64,000 nt of DNA, taken from G016234445 sp964438865 (lineage in GTDB: Bacteria; Chloroflexota; Dehalococcoidia; Tepidiformales; Tepidiformaceae). The DNA is taken from contig CAYTMI010000003.1 of the NCBI GenBank assembly GCA_964438865.1, forward strand, positions 1-64,000, in the 5' to 3' direction. The notes under the pieces are model-generated. The model searched no databases. It saw nothing but the letters and a program-made list of their open reading frames with translations, and had not been told where the DNA came from. This document shows, one piece after another, positions 14,903 through 22,455 of the stretch (position 1 is its first letter; each line of letters begins with the position of its first letter). Both the position numbers and the translations under genes were made by a program.

Positions 14903-15910
14903 CTAAGTGTGCTTGACGGCGCGGGCGATGACGGCACGGGTGAAGCCCATCGTGTCGAGGCTGCCGCCGAGGTCGCGGGTCATTTCGCCGTCGGCAATGC
15001 AGTCGCGCACGGCATCGATCAGGCGGCGGCCCATATTGAAGTGGCCGCAGTATTCGAGCAGGTAGCCAAAGGCCTCGATCGCGCCCGATGGGTTGGCGAT
15101 TCCCTGCCCGGCGATGTCGGGTGCGGTGCCGCCGGCAGGGTCGAAGATCCCGACGCTCGGCTGATGGCTGGGGGTGAATGCGTAGGACGCGCTCGCGCCG
15201 AGGCCGATCGAGCCGATAAGGCCGTAGACCGCGTCGCTGAGGAAATCGCCATATTCGTTCGGGGTGACGATAACGTCGAAGTGCTCGGGATTGATGATCA
15301 GCTTGGCGAGGAGCGAGTCGAAGAGTTCGCGGTGGTGCTCGGTGTTGCGGTACTCCTTCGCCACCTCGTCCACGATGTCTTCGAAGAGGCCGTCGGCGGC
15401 GCGCTGGATGGTGTACTTGCTGGTGGAGACGACGCTGTGACGCTGCTGTTCGGCCAGCCGGAAGGCGAAGTGGGCGGCGTGTTCGACGGGGGTGCGCTCC
15501 ATGATCCGGACGCTCACGGCGCTGTGATAGCCGATGCGGTGGCCGGCGTCCTCATAGGTGCCGCCGGTGGCGACGCGGACGACATGGAGGTCGATCTCGC
15601 CGGTGTAGTTCTTGCTGACGCCGGGGTAGGTGCGGCAGGGCCGGTGGATGACGGCGAGGCCAAGCTTGTCGCGAAGGACCTGGTTCGGGCTGACCGTTTT
15701 GGTGACCGTCGGGTACTTCATGGCCGCGCCGAGCTCGCGCGCGAGTTCGATGCCTTCGTCGACGGCGGCTGAGCTGGCCTCGCGGCGTTCGACGCTCCAG
15801 TCGACCGGGCGGAAGGCAACGGGACTGCCAAGCGCCTCGTTGAGGGCGTGGATCGCATCACGCAATTCGGCTGCGATGCCGTCGCCGTTGAGCTCCGCGA
15901 CTTCGCGCAT
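14903..15910 (-). CDS. Isocitrate/isopropylmalate dehydrogenase-family enzyme
   Basis: A 335-residue beta-decarboxylating dehydrogenase. The N-terminus is MREVAELNGDGIAAELRDAI, and the Mg2+-binding region NPEHFDVIVTPNEYGDFLSDAVYGLIGSIGL and the cofactor region FDPAGGTAPDIAGQGIANPSGAI are clear; the basic substrate Arg cluster (IHRPCRTYPGVSKNYTGEID) differs from true isocitrate or 3-isopropylmalate enzymes. A GGAGG precedes the ATG at 15910. Tartrate/malate or a homoisocitrate-type substrate is possible. Confidence 0.85.
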   Translation of the reverse strand: MREVAELNGDGIAAELRDAIHALNEALGSPVAFRPVDWSVERREASSAAVDEGIELARELGAAMKYPTVTKTVSPNQVLRDKLGLAVIHRPCRTYPGVSKNYTGEIDLHVVRVATGGTYEDAGHRIGYHSAVSVRIMERTPVEHAAHFAFRLAEQQRHSVVSTSKYTIQRAADGLFEDIVDEVAKEYRNTEHHRELFDSLLAKLIINPEHFDVIVTPNEYGDFLSDAVYGLIGSIGLGASASYAFTPSHQPSVGIFDPAGGTAPDIAGQGIANPSGAIEAFGYLLEYCGHFNMGRRLIDAVRDCIADGEMTRDLGGSLDTMGFTRAVIARAVKHT

Positions 15911-15985
15911 GGACCATCCTCCCGCCGGGCTGGGGAGATTATCTCACCGGGCGGGGGTGGCGGATGCCGGGGAAGTCCCGATACG

Positions 15986-16165
15986 TCAGATGCCGACGCG
16001 GCGCTGGAATTCGAACACGGCGAGGACGACGATCAGGACGACATAGAGCCAGAGAATCCTCCGGCTGAAGTGGATGATCTCCCATGCGGCCTTCGACCGG
16101 AAAACGAGCGCAAGGACGACGATGGCAGCCAGGCAGACGAGGATCGCGGCGACGACAAAGCGCAT
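15986..16165 (-). CDS. Small membrane protein with two helices
   Basis: A 59-residue protein: helix 1 about residues 3-22 (VVAAILVCLAAIVVLALVF), a short basic cytoplasmic loop (RSKAAWEIIHFSRR) and helix 2 about residues 37-51 (ILWLYVVLIVVLAVFEF). GGAGG stands 8 bases before the ATG. No family is recognised. It lies between the dehydrogenase and the SnoaL-like gene on the same strand. Confidence 0.65.
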   Translation of the reverse strand: MRFVVAAILVCLAAIVVLALVFRSKAAWEIIHFSRRILWLYVVLIVVLAVFEFQRRVGI

Positions 16166-16190
16166 CCGGGCTGCCTCCAGGCCAGTGGCT

Positions 16191-16592
16191 TCAGGCGTCG
16201 ATGGCGGCGCTGCGGGAGGCGAACTTCCAGCCGTCGGCGCTCTTCGTCAGGGTGTCACTGTAGAGGCCGCTGACGAGGATGGCGGGCGGGGTGCCGGCTC
16301 CGGCGAGCCGATAGAGGAGAAGGTAGCAGCTTCCCTTGGCGCCGGCGGCGGAAGGCTCGATGACGAGGTTGTTGGTCCAGTGGCGGGCCTTGCCCTGCAT
16401 GTTCCCGGCGAAACGCTGGGCGAAGGCGGCGAGTGCCGCGGTGCCCTGGGAGGCGGGTTGACCGGTCGCCGAGAAGGTGGCGTCAGGCGTGAAGGTGGCG
16501 GCCCAGGCCTCGGCCTTGCCGGCGTCGATGGCGTGGTTGTACCGGGCATAAAGCATCTGAATGTCGATGTAGTCCTGGGTCGTGAGGCTCAT
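16191..16592 (-). CDS. SnoaL-like (NTF2-fold) protein
   Basis: A 133-residue NTF2-like protein: LTTQDYIDIQMLYARYNHAIDAG and WAATFTPDATFSATG at the start, a central HWTNNLVIE strand and SGLYSDTLTKSADGWKFASRSAAID at the end. Members act as isomerases, hydrolases or ligand binders on polyketides, steroids or lignin aromatics, consistent with the CoA and SDR genes around, but the substrate is unknown. A GGGAG precedes the ATG. Confidence 0.82.
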   Translation of the reverse strand: MSLTTQDYIDIQMLYARYNHAIDAGKAEAWAATFTPDATFSATGQPASQGTAALAAFAQRFAGNMQGKARHWTNNLVIEPSAAGAKGSCYLLLYRLAGAGTPPAILVSGLYSDTLTKSADGWKFASRSAAIDA

Positions 16593-16730
16593 GCGGCTCC
16601 CTCGGAAGTGTTGGGGATGGAGCATAGCGCGCGGAAGTCCGGCCGTCTTGTCAGCCTCAATCAAGGGGGACTTCCCTTGCCGATGCGGCTCTTGCCGTAC
16701 GATAGGGGCATCCGCCCCCGAGGAACCCAC

Positions 16731-17417
16731 ATGCTTCTCCGTGCCCTCCCGTTCGCGCTCGGCGCCGCGCTGCTGTTCGCAGCCTGCGGCTCCAGCACGG
16801 AATACAACACCGACCGCGACTTCAGCGATGACGAACTCGAAGCGATGGCACTGACAGACGACGAAATGCCCGCCGGCGTCTTCGCCCAGGACCGGCAGGC
16901 GTTCACGAACGAAGACTGGGCGGCCGAGTTCCCAAACATCCAGGACGAAGACGGACTGGCCGTCCAGAAGACGGCTCTTGACAGCCAGGGCCGGGTCACG
17001 GGCTTCCGGACCATCCTCGCCTGGGAATCGCCAATCGCCCACCTGGGGCGTCCGTACCTCTACCGCACGCATTCCACCGTCTTTGCCGACGTCGCGGCGG
17101 CAAAGGCAGCCGTCGGGCTCTACTGCGACCTCCCCATCGACGACACCAGCCCGCTGAAGGAATTCCGGGTGCCGAAGATCGGCGAGGAGTCGGTCGGTCT
17201 CCAGGTAACGGAGGAACTGCCTGACTTCGGCGCATCGGTCGACACGATCGTCTGCTTCCGGACCGGCCGGATCGTGCACTCGGTGATCCAGAGCGGCCTC
17301 GACGGGACCTCTGACATCAGCCTTTCGGTGAGGCTGGCGCGGCGGATGCTCGCCCACGTCGAAGATGCGCTGTCCGGGAAGAGTGCAGAGTCCGGCGAAG
17401 GGGACGCGACCCCCTAA
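16731..17417 (+). CDS. Putative lipoprotein, function unknown
   Basis: A 228-residue lipoprotein. Residues 1-19 are a signal peptide with a lipobox LFAAC ending at Cys19. The mature part starts with acidic residues (STEYNTDRDFSDDELEAMALTDDEMP), then a mixed alpha-beta domain without a family I know. TACGAT lies 35 bases before the ATG. The stop codon overlaps the stop of the convergent thioesterase gene by 4 bases. Confidence 0.75.
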   Translation: MLLRALPFALGAALLFAACGSSTEYNTDRDFSDDELEAMALTDDEMPAGVFAQDRQAFTNEDWAAEFPNIQDEDGLAVQKTALDSQGRVTGFRTILAWESPIAHLGRPYLYRTHSTVFADVAAAKAAVGLYCDLPIDDTSPLKEFRVPKIGEESVGLQVTEELPDFGASVDTIVCFRTGRIVHSVIQSGLDGTSDISLSVRLARRMLAHVEDALSGKSAESGEGDATP

Positions 17418-17857
17418 CCGGGTCCCGGGGGCCTGCCCGCCAGCGGCTGGATCGCGTAGATGGTCCGGCCCTTGGCGCAGAGGCGGCCTTCCTCATCGAG
17501 GACGCTGACTTCGGTCACGGCCAGGTGGCGGCCTTTGCGGAGGACGACGGCCTCGGCATAGACGTGGGGGCCCATGGCCGGGCGCATGTAGGTGATGTTG
17601 AGGTCGGTGGTGCCGGCGGCCGCTTCGTCGGGGCGGAACATGGGGATGAGCGCCTGGAGCATCGCGATATCGACCAGCGCCGCGAGGAGGCCACCGTGAA
17701 CGCTGCCGCGGGCGCCCCCAAGCGTGAACTCGCTGGTCTCCATCCGGAGGCGGGCGAAGCCAGGGCGCACCTCTTCGATGCTGAGGCCCATCGCCTTGTG
17801 GAGGGGGACGGCCTCGAACTCCCGCCGGGCACGATCGCCGGGGCCGGGGCCGCTCAC
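17414..17857 (-). CDS. PaaI-type hotdog thioesterase
   Basis: A 147-residue hotdog-fold thioesterase: GARGSVHGGLLAALVDIAM is the family motif with its His-Gly-Gly, and ITYMRPAMGPHVYAEAVVLRKGRHLAVTEVSVLDEEGRLCAKGRTIY completes the fold. It would hydrolyse an acyl- or aryl-CoA. The GTG at 17857 overlaps the stop of the upstream enoyl-CoA hydratase (TGGTGA), so the two are coupled and likely serve one pathway. Confidence 0.85.
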   Translation of the reverse strand: MSGPGPGDRARREFEAVPLHKAMGLSIEEVRPGFARLRMETSEFTLGGARGSVHGGLLAALVDIAMLQALIPMFRPDEAAAGTTDLNITYMRPAMGPHVYAEAVVLRKGRHLAVTEVSVLDEEGRLCAKGRTIYAIQPLAGRPPGPG

Positions 17858-18753
17858 CAGGCTGCGCCGCTGGGCCGGGCCGAACCGGCGGGTGCGCTGG
17901 CGTAGTCCTGGAAGGGGCCGTCGCGCCAGTCGAGCGCAGCTTTGAGCCCCTTTTCCCGCGCGATCTGGCCGAACGTCCCTCCTCCGGGGCGGACACGCCC
18001 GAGCTCCTGCACGTCTCCGCCCGCCTGCATCGAGGTGCGGATGCCCATGATTTCGTAGACGCGGTTGATCTGGCGCTTGGTCATCGAAAGCATCGGGCCG
18101 TCGACGTTGGCGATGCGCTCGGCGAAGGCTTCGGTGACGGCCTCCAACTGGTCGATGGGGACTGCGCGGTTGGCCCAGCCCAGCTCCGCAGCCTCCTTCC
18201 CGGTGACGCTGTCGCCGGTATACAGCAGTTCGCGGACCTTGCGCATCGGCATGTGCCAGGGGTGGTAAATGATGTCGACTGGGGTCATCGCGCGGACGGG
18301 CGGGTAACCGATGACCGCGTCTTCGGCCACGAACATGAGGTCGCACATCGTCGCCAGTTCGGTGCCGCCGGCGAGACAGTAGCCGTGGACCATGGCGATG
18401 ACGGGCTTGGTCAGCTCCCAGATCTGCCAGTAGCCACTGAGGAGGTGCTGCGGCCACTGACCCTGCCCGGGATGGATGGGGCCGACGTTGGGGAGGCCGC
18501 TGCGCCGTTCGACGTAGTCGCGGTCGTCCTGAGTCTTGCTGATCCCGGAGAGGTCGTAACCGGCGCTCCATGCCCGGCCCGAACCGCGGATGATGATGAC
18601 CCGCACTTCGGGATCGACTTCGAAGCCCTTGAGGGCATCGAAGAACTCCGCACGGAGGTTGTGGCTGAGGGCGTTCATCTTCTCCGGCCGGTTCAGCTGG
18701 ATGATGGCGTGGCGGTCTTTCTTGAAGGTGAGGATGTCGAGGTAGTCGGTCAT
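17854..18753 (-). CDS. Enoyl-CoA hydratase/isomerase
   Basis: A 299-residue crotonase-fold protein. The oxyanion-hole segments GSGRAWSAGYDLSG and VHGYCLAGGTELATMCDLMFVAEDAVIGYPPVRAM are clear. The usual catalytic Glu of the second motif is not obvious, so the activity may be isomerase, hydrolase or lyase. TAGAAT lies 6 bases before the ATG, so the mRNA may be leaderless. It overlaps the thioesterase gene. Confidence 0.88.
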   Translation of the reverse strand: MTDYLDILTFKKDRHAIIQLNRPEKMNALSHNLRAEFFDALKGFEVDPEVRVIIIRGSGRAWSAGYDLSGISKTQDDRDYVERRSGLPNVGPIHPGQGQWPQHLLSGYWQIWELTKPVIAMVHGYCLAGGTELATMCDLMFVAEDAVIGYPPVRAMTPVDIIYHPWHMPMRKVRELLYTGDSVTGKEAAELGWANRAVPIDQLEAVTEAFAERIANVDGPMLSMTKRQINRVYEIMGIRTSMQAGGDVQELGRVRPGGGTFGQIAREKGLKAALDWRDGPFQDYASAPAGSARPSGAAW

Positions 18754-18872
18754 GAGGCGATTCTACGCGACCGGATGGTGCTCCTGTATGCTCGGTGGCA
18801 TGGCTCCGAACGCGATCTTCCCGGCCGCCGGCGGGGTGCCCTGATGGCGGCGATGCCCTACCGTCAAAGGCG

Positions 18873-20291
18873 ATGACGCTCCACATCGTGGGACTTGGCC
18901 CCGGGAGGCCTTCGCTGCTCACCGAAGAAGCAGCGGCGCTGCTGGGTTCGGGACTGCCCGTGGTGCTGCGGACGCGCCACCATCCGACGGTCGCGCACGT
19001 CGACCCGGGTGGGCGGTTCGAAGACTGCGACGACCTCTACCGGACGGGCAGATCCTTCGCCGCTGTGTACGAAGCGATCGCGGCGCGCGTGCTGGTCCGG
19101 GCCGCGGGCGGAGAGGCGATCTTCGCGGTCCCGGGACACCCGCTGGTCGCGGAGAGCAGCGTCGCCCTGCTCCTCCAACAGGCGAAGGCGGCGGGGGTTC
19201 CCTGCCGCGTCTACCCGGCGGTGAGCTTCGCCGACGTCGCGGCGACGGCGTTGGGGATCGACCTCGGGAACGTGCAGGTGTGTGATGCGCTGGACCTCCG
19301 GATAGACGCCCAGCGCCCTGCGCTCATCCACCAGGTTTTCGACCGGGATGTGACGGCTGACCTGAAGCTGCGGCTGCTCGACATCTACCCCGCCAGCCAC
19401 CCGGTGACAGTGCTGACCGCGCTCGGGAGCGACGACGAAACCACGAGGATCGTGCCCCTGGCGGAGATCGATCACCGGCCGTTCGGGTACCTGGAGTGCC
19501 TCTACCTGCCGCCGCTCGCGCCGGAGGAAGACGTGCGGCGCTTCGACGGGCTGTTCGCGGTCATCGAACGCCTGCACGGGCCCGACGGCTGCCCCTGGGA
19601 CCGAGAGCAGACCCACGAGTCGCTGCGGCCGCATCTGTTGGAAGAGAGCTACGAAGCGCTGGAAGCAATCGACTCCGGCGACCCTGACCGGCTGACCGAA
19701 GAACTGGGCGACGTGCTCCTGCAGGTGCTGATGCATGCCGCCGTGGCGAGCCGTACGGGCGAGTTCAGCTTCGCCGACGTGAGCGAGCACATCGCCCGCA
19801 AGCTCATTCGCCGCCACCCCCACGTCTTCGGAGAGGGCACGGCCAAGACCTCGGACGAGGTGTACCAGAACTGGGAGGTGCTGAAGAAGGCGGAGAAGCC
19901 GCGCGAATCCATCCTCGACGGCGTCCCGGCGACCCTCCCGGCATTGGCTGCGTCGCAGTCGATCCAGGGGCGGGCGCGGCGCCTGGGGTTCGACTGGCCG
20001 GACATCGAGGGGCCGCTCGAGAAGATGCTGGAGGAAGTCCGCGAGTTCGCCCGGGCCGAAAACGGCGACGGCGACCGGGAGGACGAATTTGGAGACATCC
20101 TCTTCGTGCTCGCGAACATCGCCCAGCGGCTGGGGCTGGATGCGGAACAGGCGCTGCGGAGGGCAAACGCGAAGTTTCGCCGCCGCTTCGGCGCGATGGA
20201 GCGGATCGCGGAGGCCGAGGGCATCGAGATGAAGACGCTGGACCTGGCCGGACTCGATGCGCTCTGGGAGCGGGCGAAGGCGGACGAGTAG
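18873..20291 (+). CDS. mazG: Nucleoside triphosphate pyrophosphohydrolase with an N-terminal methylase-like domain
   Basis: A 472-residue YabN/MazG fusion. Residues 1-215 are a tetrapyrrole methylase-like domain (LHIVGLGPGRPSLLTEEAA). From about 220 come two MazG domains: PDGCPWDREQTHESLRPHLLEESYEALEAI with ELGDVLLQV as metal-binding EExxE/ExxD, and a second set at MLEEVREF and EDEFGDILFVLAN. The MazG part removes damaged or non-canonical NTPs; the methylase part's role is unknown. The ATG at 18873 has TACCGT 8 bases upstream and no Shine-Dalgarno sequence. Confidence 0.92.
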   Translation: MTLHIVGLGPGRPSLLTEEAAALLGSGLPVVLRTRHHPTVAHVDPGGRFEDCDDLYRTGRSFAAVYEAIAARVLVRAAGGEAIFAVPGHPLVAESSVALLLQQAKAAGVPCRVYPAVSFADVAATALGIDLGNVQVCDALDLRIDAQRPALIHQVFDRDVTADLKLRLLDIYPASHPVTVLTALGSDDETTRIVPLAEIDHRPFGYLECLYLPPLAPEEDVRRFDGLFAVIERLHGPDGCPWDREQTHESLRPHLLEESYEALEAIDSGDPDRLTEELGDVLLQVLMHAAVASRTGEFSFADVSEHIARKLIRRHPHVFGEGTAKTSDEVYQNWEVLKKAEKPRESILDGVPATLPALAASQSIQGRARRLGFDWPDIEGPLEKMLEEVREFARAENGDGDREDEFGDILFVLANIAQRLGLDAEQALRRANAKFRRRFGAMERIAEAEGIEMKTLDLAGLDALWERAKADE

Positions 20292-20319
20292 CTGTTGGCC
20301 GTTAGTCGTTAGCCGTTGG

Positions 20320-20347
20320 CTCCCTCCTCCCTCCTCCCTCCTCCCTC
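20320..20347. repeat. Four tandem copies of a CTCCCTC heptamer
   Basis: Exact head-to-tail heptamers between the mazG stop and the cupin gene, next to GTTAGTCGTTAGCCG-like sequence. Probably replication slippage in spacer DNA. Confidence 0.85.
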
Positions 20348-20367
20348 CTTGGCGTAGAATCCCGCTC

Positions 20368-20757
20368 ATGGTAAGGATCATTCGGCCGGGCGAACGCGAC
20401 AGCGGCACCGCCCAGACTCCAGGCATGCGCCGGGCAGCGGGCATCTCGGCGAAGCTCACGGGCTCGGCCGGGCTCTGGATGGGGACGGGCGTCAACGACC
20501 CCGGCGCCTGTTCGGCGATCCATCACCACGGGGAGAGTGAGTCGGGGATCTACATCCTCAAGGGCCGCATCCGCTTCCGCTGGGGCGCAAACCTGGAGCA
20601 GATGGCAGACACCGGCCCCGGCGACTTCGTCTTTGTGCCGCCCTGGGAAATCCACTCCGAAGAGAACCTCGACCCCGACAACCCGGCGGAGTTCCTCCTG
20701 GCGCGGAACACGATGGAGGGCATCGTCGTCAACGTCCCCGACCCACGGACTGGCTGA
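20368..20757 (+). CDS. Cupin-domain protein
   Basis: A 129-residue single-domain cupin. The metal motif reads AIHHHGESESGIYILKG (three His and a Glu) and the second is PGDFVFVPPWEIHSEENL. Members are dioxygenases, isomerases or sensors of small polar ligands; nothing here tells which. TAGAAT lies 7 bases before the ATG with no Shine-Dalgarno sequence, so the mRNA may be leaderless. It converges with a GNAT gene 9 bases away. Confidence 0.85.
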   Translation: MVRIIRPGERDSGTAQTPGMRRAAGISAKLTGSAGLWMGTGVNDPGACSAIHHHGESESGIYILKGRIRFRWGANLEQMADTGPGDFVFVPPWEIHSEENLDPDNPAEFLLARNTMEGIVVNVPDPRTG

Positions 20758-20766
20758 CGAACCCGA

Positions 20767-21270
20767 TCAGGCGAGTGCGAGGCGGTAGACCATCATCCGG
20801 CGGCCGTTGTTACGCTCCCAGTCGCGATGGGTATCGCGGACGAAGCCAAGCCGTTCGTAGAGGGCGTGCGCGGCCAGCATCGTTTCTTGCGTGGAGAGGA
20901 CAACAGCCTGGCGATGTGCCCGTCGCGCCCTGGCGATGCAGTCCTTCACGAGCGCTTCGCCAATCCCCATGCGGCGAAAGCGGGGGTCGACCGCGAGCAT
21001 CCGGAACTCCGCTTCGTATTCGCGCCGCACCTGGGCGAGGGGGCTTGCCTTCGCCATGAAGGTGACGGTCCCCGCGACCTCTCCCGAGGGCGTGACAGCA
21101 ACAAGGAGCACCGCCGAACGTGCCCGCCCGCGGCTGTCCCGGAGGGTCGCGTCGGCGGAGGCCGGGGAGAAACGTTCGTCGATGTAGACCCTCGCTGTGA
21201 GTTCGCCGATCGCCGTAAACTCGGCCGGGCGGGCGACCCTGACTTCGACGGCAGGTGCAGTGCTGGTCAA
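20767..21270 (-). CDS. GNAT N-acetyltransferase
   Basis: A 167-residue acetyltransferase with FRMLAVDPRFRRMGIGEALVKDCIARAR (acetyl-CoA binding) and LSTQETMLAAHALYERLGFVRDTHRDWE. The substrate is unknown. Its start overlaps the stop of the Lon N-domain gene by 4 bases, so it is coupled to that gene. Confidence 0.87.
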   Translation of the reverse strand: MTSTAPAVEVRVARPAEFTAIGELTARVYIDERFSPASADATLRDSRGRARSAVLLVAVTPSGEVAGTVTFMAKASPLAQVRREYEAEFRMLAVDPRFRRMGIGEALVKDCIARARRAHRQAVVLSTQETMLAAHALYERLGFVRDTHRDWERNNGRRMMVYRLALA

Positions 21271-21929
21271 TTCGTGCCGCCCAGGCTCTGGAACTTGCGG
21301 CGCCGGTGCTCGGTGACCTCGGCCCCGGTGCGCGAGAGCAGTTCGTCCAGGATTTCGGCCAGTTGGACGACGCGGTCGCTTGCGGTCTCGCCTTCGAGGA
21401 GACGCTGCTTCGTTTCCTCATCCACCTGGAGCCACGGGCCGAGGAAGTTTACGAGGTCATGGGGCCTGTTCGGCAAGCGAAGGCCCTTCGCCCACTGGTC
21501 GGTGAGGGCAAGGGCGAGGCGGAAATAGGCCGGGAACGTCGCCCGGACGGTTTCGAGCGCGCTTCGCAGCACCGGGGTGTCGTAGGCGGGGTCGTCGTCA
21601 AGCAGTTCGACTTCTCCGAAGGGGTAGGGTCTCGGCGGCAGCGGCCGGAGGAGGCGGAAGCGCTGGACGCCGCGGGCACTGAGGACGAAGCGCCCACCGT
21701 CGACCTCCTGGCACTCTTCGATGCGGGCAGTGGTCCCGATGTCATAGGGCACGGCGCCGCCGCCGATTTCGCTGCCTTCGCGGATGAGGAGGACGCCGAA
21801 GACGCCACCGCTGTCGAGGAGTTCCTGGGTCATCGTCCGGTAGCGCTCCTCGAAGATGCGGAGGGGGAGGGCCATGCCCGGGAAAAGCACCGTCCGCAAA
21901 GGGAACAGGGGGATCGCCACTCGCTCCAT
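21267..21929 (-). CDS. Lon N-terminal (substrate-binding) domain protein
   Basis: A 220-residue stand-alone LON substrate-binding domain protein without ATPase or protease parts: IPLFPLRTVLFPGMALPLRIFEERYRTM and GTTARIEECQEVDGGRFVLSARGVQRFRLL. Such proteins may present substrates to proteases or act as ubiquitin-ligase-like adaptors; in bacteria the role is open. TACACT lies 7 bases before the ATG at 21929 and there is no Shine-Dalgarno sequence. It leads a two-gene operon with the GNAT gene. Confidence 0.88.
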   Translation of the reverse strand: MERVAIPLFPLRTVLFPGMALPLRIFEERYRTMTQELLDSGGVFGVLLIREGSEIGGGAVPYDIGTTARIEECQEVDGGRFVLSARGVQRFRLLRPLPPRPYPFGEVELLDDDPAYDTPVLRSALETVRATFPAYFRLALALTDQWAKGLRLPNRPHDLVNFLGPWLQVDEETKQRLLEGETASDRVVQLAEILDELLSRTGAEVTEHRRRKFQSLGGTN

Positions 21930-21960
21930 CGGATTGAGTGTACCGCAGCGCCGGGTCGAT

Positions 21961-22431
21961 TCACTTGCGCGAGGCAAGCCAGCCCTGGATTTGTTCGCGG
22001 TGTTCTTCAAAGTGGTGGATGCCCGGCCCCGCAAGGAGCCGGTTTCCAATGCGCGGCCGATCCTTCTCCGGGTCGACCCCGTAGAGGTCTTCGGGTAGAG
22101 CCTCGGCGGCGGCTCTATAGGCGGCGAAGCCATCGTCCCAGTCGGCGAGAGCCGCGGCACCGGCTTTGGCCCTAGCGGCAAAGCGGGCGTTCCAGGCGTC
22201 CGCGTCGCTGTAATCCACACCCTCCGGCGTAGGCCGTTCGCCGCGGGCGACGCGCTCGAGTGAGCCCGCCATCTCCCGCCACCAGCCGCCCATGTGGGCA
22301 AGCAGTTGGCTAAGGTTCCAGTCGCCCAGCCAGCGTTCGTTGTAGGCGTCGGCGGGAAGCGCGGCGATCGCTCCCCGGAAGCTTTCATAGCCGGACTGGA
22401 GTTCGGCGAGAAGGCCGGATTTCGCGGTCAT
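21961..22431 (-). CDS. DinB/ClbS-like four-helix protein
   Basis: A 156-residue protein related to ClbS/DfsB and DinB families: ELQSGYESFRGAIAALPADAYNERWLGDWNLSQLLAHMGGWWREM and the C-terminal GIHHFEEHREQIQGWLASR. ClbS hydrolyses the electrophile of colibactin; other members are unassigned. The His-rich second and last helices suggest a metal or electrophile site. Confidence 0.75.
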   Translation of the reverse strand: MTAKSGLLAELQSGYESFRGAIAALPADAYNERWLGDWNLSQLLAHMGGWWREMAGSLERVARGERPTPEGVDYSDADAWNARFAARAKAGAAALADWDDGFAAYRAAAEALPEDLYGVDPEKDRPRIGNRLLAGPGIHHFEEHREQIQGWLASRK

Positions 22432-22455
22432 GGGTCGTGGCTCCTTGTGGCCCGG

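Noticed and set aside
18789..18875. Chain of two mini-frames (14 and 10 codons) overlapping the mazG start, after a TATGCT box
   Set aside because: They could be a leaderless uORF chain, but such overlaps occur by chance in GC-rich DNA and the mazG start has its own TACCGT box.
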